DNA of 64,000 bases from positions 124,001 through 188,000 of the forward strand of contig BGKB01000066.1 of the NCBI GenBank assembly GCA_003116975.1. Direction: 5' to 3'. The position numbers were made by a program, and so were the translations under genes. Origin of the DNA: Aurantiochytrium sp. KH105. Its lineage: Eukaryota > Sar > Bigyra > Thraustochytrida > Thraustochytriidae. Shown piece after piece: positions 60,801 to 64,000 of the stretch (position 1 is its first letter; each line of letters begins with the position of its first letter). Under the pieces are notes generated by a model. It was not told where the DNA came from. It searched no databases and saw only the letters and a list, made by a program, of their open reading frames with translations.

Positions 60801-61024
60801 GTCAGAATCGACACTGTGTTGGACGTCGCTTCGATTTCCGCGACAAGGCTCTCTACGAGACGGTGCACGTTGTTGAATGCGCATGGCGTGGCGTAGCTCG
60901 CAGAACATGCTGGAAAGATGGGCACGATTTGATTGTCAAGCAGGTGAATCTCATCTTGTGCGCTCACGCATGAAGCTAGACAGGCTGCAAGTGCCCCCAG
61001 CACCAAGGCTGCTCTTTGCGCCAT
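57893..61024 (-). CDS. Receptor B: tandem paralogue of receptor A
   Basis: This encodes 1,043 residues in one exon with the same plan as receptor A: signal peptide (to about 22), Cache-like modules starting at C40 (CSASYATPCAFNNV), C198 (CPVNVNRRCSITNV), C369 (CSASYSEPCAIGNA) and C503 (CSANYAHECSEVNA), an EGF-like segment (670-710) and seven helices from about 735 with C812, QPWFYGLGFALTYCSMI, KLRRVAKVF and GVFAETKYLSLAM. The helical core is nearly identical in long runs to receptor A, while the outer modules (especially the first and fourth) differ more, as expected if ligand specificity has diverged. Same orientation and adjacency mark a tandem duplication. The tail is Ser/Asn-rich. Confidence 0.85.
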   Translation of the reverse strand: MAQRAALVLGALAACLASCVSAQDEIHLLDNQIVPIFPACSASYATPCAFNNVHRLVESLVAEIEATSNTVSILTNVDAGEHNVNFGFSPYIFNATSMTCLANGRDTSFNGLTLDKIAMASSTLVQQEDVSDEIRQAVMSSQGSGWLKFTFVSEDDVFPDPIRHLMYVREATNDAGETFVVMASLAQRSLPRMDVDACPVNVNRRCSITNVRSLVGSALSHALSVRTPADLRALWTEMTYPEDTTFVDGSWYVFASSMGGPSGTNIFVAHSNPDWIGLTTYELFEEYEFFNGTILEVAFSEAAQQGGGWARYDWFLSVPAQVKVSFVVGVELFGQQYYLGAGFMHTRDPATPSALCATCSASYSEPCAIGNALSLSAHAEVELLTVTETGFAELASDPYRMDLGFGVLVVDMENRTVMADSLDDTTWGEDVTAAFAAREIASADASHAALIALANQGGGWIPLPGDGMAADFAGYVTKVNKYERAYYLLSGYRRDRAPIVEDCSANYAHECSEVNAKALIGHLVSEIQLASSAQDLETLLTAINSPLDQTYAVGPDFDAIVLDENFAILALEDAAGRDDWETAVKGETFVTYVQQHEAVSSLGNDFEATLRAKAFEVGGESFEVAWNDAYGSITSKVIFVQAAKRPTSSGSESTYYVLTMFSNEPAPTLCSTGCPENAYCVDHGTGLPLRCECGFYYTVQYENSTEESACTNTFTNTLVMTCIEDEEKMSILSVKSIAQALGSLNLGVALLCITWTVAMRKTTIVRVSQPMLLVLVGAGTMVSSSTIFMMTIDDSVGRPAGSGANARANIACMAQPWFYGLGFALTYCSMIVKLRRVAKVFKSAASLKKVKGVSLRVTLMFLVGLLSVEVLLLMLWTVIDPLKFERPDEDPLNGSCKSPLASTFVGLLAAYHLSLLFYGANLSYQCRKVNGVFAETKYLSLAMIGNLQVLLLALPVIILTADDAGTSIFIRSIAVFLNDLSTTLLIFGPKMYFSMFGPPDSSGTGTSALHSKSNNKSNVATVKSINQTIPSVNGSVSAAVAPS

Positions 61025-63042
61025 GATTCGCGCAGCTTGTTTCGTTTCAATGACTATAAAGTACGCAAGAGAACGTATCTCGCAATTTCGGAATTGCTTT
61101 GGAGAAAGTTTGGTGCTTACGAAGTCAGAGGCTGTGCTGCGCTAGTGGCTGTGGAGCTAGCTGTGTGATACGTTGATGCGGTTGAGTAGGTAGTCGCTGT
61201 CAAGGACAGAACCAAAACTCGCCTTTACCAACATCAGGACGGTGGAGGGGGGGAGGAGGGGGGGGGGGAGAGAGCTTCTCGAGTAGGCATTGTATTCGTT
61301 ACAAGCCGTATCTTTACCACTCAAGCAAGGACGAACTGCACAGGGGAAGCAACAGAAGTCTCGAAGCTGAGAGGCTTTCAAAAAGTGTGCCGGTCGTAGA
61401 ATTGAACGACATTTTGGGTGTCCTCTGGTATTTTGACAGTTTCGTATAATGGGCAACCAAGCTCGGTCACGTCCTAGCCTTGCCAAACGAACTCCATATC
61501 ATTCCTTCAAGCTGTCAGGAGTGACCAATCTTAGAGGTTAACCTTTCCCTCGTCCTTGGGTTTAGCCTGCTCTTCAAGTTGCTTGCGGTAGCTTCGAGGG
61601 CATTTCAGCCACACGGATCTTCATTTCCTGCGGCAGTTACCACAATAAGGTCAGGGGACCTTTTGATCTTGGTAACCACTTGGTCACGCCACCACCGCTT
61701 GGGTGACTTTTGGCACCGCTCAGTATTCCAAAGGGGGCAATGAAACGACCACAGAACACCACGGCAGCTTGCTCTCTGGAATGAGCCGTTGAAATATCTG
61801 GTAAGCCTCTTTCCGCCTCGGTCGCATTCCCCGCCGCGCTGTGTTGTCTACAATGCGCTCGAGGCTTTGTCTGGTGCGCGCTTGGGACTTTGGATGAACA
61901 ATGTCGTGCCATGCCGTGCCGCACCCGCGCCGCGCCGCGCCGCGCCGCGCCGCGCCCGCGCCCGGGCCGGGCCGCACGTGACCTCTAACGGACAGTGTAT
62001 AAGAGAGCCAGGAATCTAGCACGAGCGCGAAGGGCCCGACTGGAATCGCGCAGATGACACCAACCATGCTGGAGAGATCCTCTCGGAAAATGTGTATGTG
62101 TGTCCCAACGCATATTTTTCGTGATGAGCTGCTCGAATGCACTTCGAATGCTAACTTTTGGCACGGCTGGCCTCAGCGCCCTTGAAGGATAAGGGCAACC
62201 AGACACGACGCGGGCAGCTGTAACGAATCGCGTCTCGGAGGTAGCGGACGTGAGTGTGTGCGATGCTGGCTCGATGTTGCTCTTCGCGCCGCTGTCAATG
62301 TAAGAAGCACCTCTTTCAAAAGCTTCTCGACGCGATTACTGAGACTGTTCAAACGAGAAGGTTGCACGAGCGACAGAAATGAGATCGTACAAAGGTCGGC
62401 AACGTCGTACTATGAACAACATCGAGATCAAGGTGGAATCCATACCATGTTTGTCAAGACTTGGTCAACGCTGCTATTAGTCAATAATTGTAAGCCTCGG
62501 ATAGCCCCGTTGCATGACAATCATCACGGTCTTTGTAAAAAGGTGGAACAGCAGCTAGGTAGGTAGCAACCGGCGTGAACAAGGAGTGCGCGGGACCTTG
62601 GCAATCGAGTCTCCGCCTAAAAGTAATTTTTTTCAAAACCCGATTATTGTCTTTCCAGACAAGATCGAGCCCTCTTTAAAGTTGGACCGAAGACTCCCCG
62701 CTCTTTCTTTGAGATCCAAAACCCCATCTCTGCCATTTTTCCACCTGGGTTTGCAAAGTATTGCTTTGCCCTGACAAGGCTTTTCAGGCCTCGTGCATTG
62801 CAGTCCTTTACGTTCTTCTCCTTCCCCTACATGTCAAGAAGCCCAGCTACAATTTGATGACAGTTGAACGAATGCATTGTCGAGAGTAAAGAGGTCGAAG
62901 TGATTTTAAAGGACTTGCAAATTTATTTTGCCAAAATAAAACGACATTGGAAGAGCATGAATTGATGCGTGGCAGGCCAAGAAAACAAGAAAAAGCGAGA
63001 ATTGATATTTGAGAATGATAAGTCGGGTACGTCTCGGTGAGA
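61025..63042. other. 2-kb intergenic region
   Basis: No gene was supported. It includes a G-run with GGAGG repeats (61242-61270), a CGCGC pentamer-type run (61925-61962), and AT-rich sequence approaching the 3' end of the last gene (62900-63000). The receptor B promoter should lie at 61025-61300. Confidence 0.6.
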
Positions 63043-64000
63043 TCAGTCGCGAGCGCACGTGCCATCTGCTTGCTCGGTGTAACCACTGTAGCAGGTGTTG
63101 ACAGTGAAATCGACTCGTTCAGCCATTCGGCCGACGAAGCGGTCATTGATGGGAGAAAGACCAACAACTCCGTTCTTGTAGCCAGGAACTGCCCATCGGT
63201 GCTTGATCTGGATCACGCCGTTCTCATGGATGCGAATGTCGAACTGCACTCTATCGGTATCTTCCTGGTCGTAGTCGATAAGCTGCGAGTAAAAAACGTG
63301 AAAGTAAGAAACGTCTTCCGCAGTCTTTCCTTTGAAGGCTCGGACGCAGCCATGGGGCTTTTTGCTGACGCTGACCGAGCAGTCGGTGGGCTCCCATTTT
63401 GCAAAGTAGCCGCTAATGCGCGGTTGCATGAAGTGCAACCTTGTCAGGTCTGTGCTGTCCTCATCAAGAATGTCACTTTCGCAATCAGCGGCTTTGCGCA
63501 CAAACGAGATGAAGCCTTGCGGGCTCACACAAATGACATGATAGTCTGCAGTGCCATACGTGCGCCCATAAAAGGGAAAGTTGAAACCGATGTCATCAGC
63601 TGTGAGAGCCATTGGCGCTCCGTCAATATTGGCAAAGTGATCCTCCTCGGGGGCGGTGAGGGCTTGATCGTAAGTCTTCGTAACGATGTATTCTTCAGCG
63701 GCTCCAGGCTCTCCCATGGGCGTGAAGGTGAGCGTGGCTTTCTGCTTGCCAAGCAGCATCCGATTTGTGGCATCCTCGGCCCCGCTGTCGAACTCCTCGG
63801 CGAGGAAGTGGCCGGTGATTGCGCACTGGGGCAGCGGAGTCGAACCTTTAAAGACTTCAAAGCCGCACACGCTGCACGAGCCGTCAATCTGGGGCGTGTA
63901 CAGCGGATCGCAGCGCAGCTCGTTGTCACCCGTGCACCAGGGTTGCTTCTTGCCTCCGCACGGGGAGCATTTTGTGCCGTCAGAGAGATTTGGGGCGAGA
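63043..64000 (-). CDS. C-terminal part of a cysteine-rich extracellular protein (runs off window)
   Basis: The frame is open from the right edge to a stop at 63043 (319 codons visible); the start lies beyond the window. The first visible residues are Cys-rich with CxxC and spaced Cys (KCSPCGGKKQPWC, CSVCGF), like EGF or laminin-type repeats. They are followed by a beta-rich domain, IGFNFPFYGRTYGTADYHV...SPQGFISF and later FDIRIHENGVIQIKHRW, a pattern seen in nidogen-like extracellular domains. It ends CYSGYTEQADGTCARD, another small Cys module. A secreted or cell-surface adhesion or matrix protein is likely. No transmembrane segment is seen in the visible part. Confidence 0.7.
   Translation of the reverse strand, partial: LAPNLSDGTKCSPCGGKKQPWCTGDNELRCDPLYTPQIDGSCSVCGFEVFKGSTPLPQCAITGHFLAEEFDSGAEDATNRMLLGKQKATLTFTPMGEPGAAEEYIVTKTYDQALTAPEEDHFANIDGAPMALTADDIGFNFPFYGRTYGTADYHVICVSPQGFISFVRKAADCESDILDEDSTDLTRLHFMQPRISGYFAKWEPTDCSVSVSKKPHGCVRAFKGKTAEDVSYFHVFYSQLIDYDQEDTDRVQFDIRIHENGVIQIKHRWAVPGYKNGVVGLSPINDRFVGRMAERVDFTVNTCYSGYTEQADGTCARD

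Overview
This is a nuclear genome window from a GC-rich, intron-poor eukaryote. All the long ORFs read in the standard code, the conserved genes are purely eukaryotic (VPS50, SRP72, PAN2, MCTS1, Pelota, WNK, ArfGAP, codanin-1), and homology-guided splicing recovers canonical GT-AG introns. My best inference is a heterotrophic stramenopile of the thraustochytrid/labyrinthulomycete type, judging from high GC, few short introns, heavy low-complexity sequence and class C receptor genes. No taxonomic marker is present, so the assignment is tentative.

Layout. 1-12.3 kb: an AT-rich left edge, then a calycin-like small-ligand-binding protein (-, two exons), VPS50/syndetin (+), SRP72 (-) and an ADCK/ABC1-type atypical kinase (+). 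12.3-19.0 kb: a gene-poor block with a 58-bp minisatellite, many microsatellites and clustered ACTTGC/GCAAGT motifs. 19.0-26.8 kb: a WNK kinase (+), an alkyltransferase-like DNA-binding protein (-) and a large unrecognised protein (-). 26.8-32.4 kb: a second gene-poor, microsatellite-rich block with repeated GGTCTTTC motifs. 32.4-52.9 kb: a dense block with a WD40 protein (-), an ArfGAP (-), a codanin-1-like protein (+), a coiled-coil protein (+), PAN2 (-), MCTS1 (+, two exons), a FAD amine-oxidase-like protein (-), Pelota/Dom34 (+, two exons) and an IQ-motif protein (-). 53.4-61.0 kb: two tandem paralogous receptors, each with a signal peptide, four cysteine-marked Cache-like modules, an EGF-like linker and a class C seven-helix domain. 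63.0-64.0 kb: the 3' part of a cysteine-rich extracellular protein that runs off the window.

Most genes are housekeeping: endosomal tethering (VPS50), Arf regulation (ArfGAP), ER targeting (SRP72), mRNA deadenylation (PAN2), ribosome recycling or reinitiation (MCTS1), ribosome rescue (Pelota), ion or volume signalling (WNK) and histone-chaperone control (codanin). The most novel-looking content is the receptor pair, which puts bacterial-chemoreceptor-style Cache sensors where class C GPCRs normally carry a Venus flytrap domain. Many 5' flanks carry tetranucleotide tracts whose sense strand is purine-rich (AAGC, AGGC, AGAC, GAAA).
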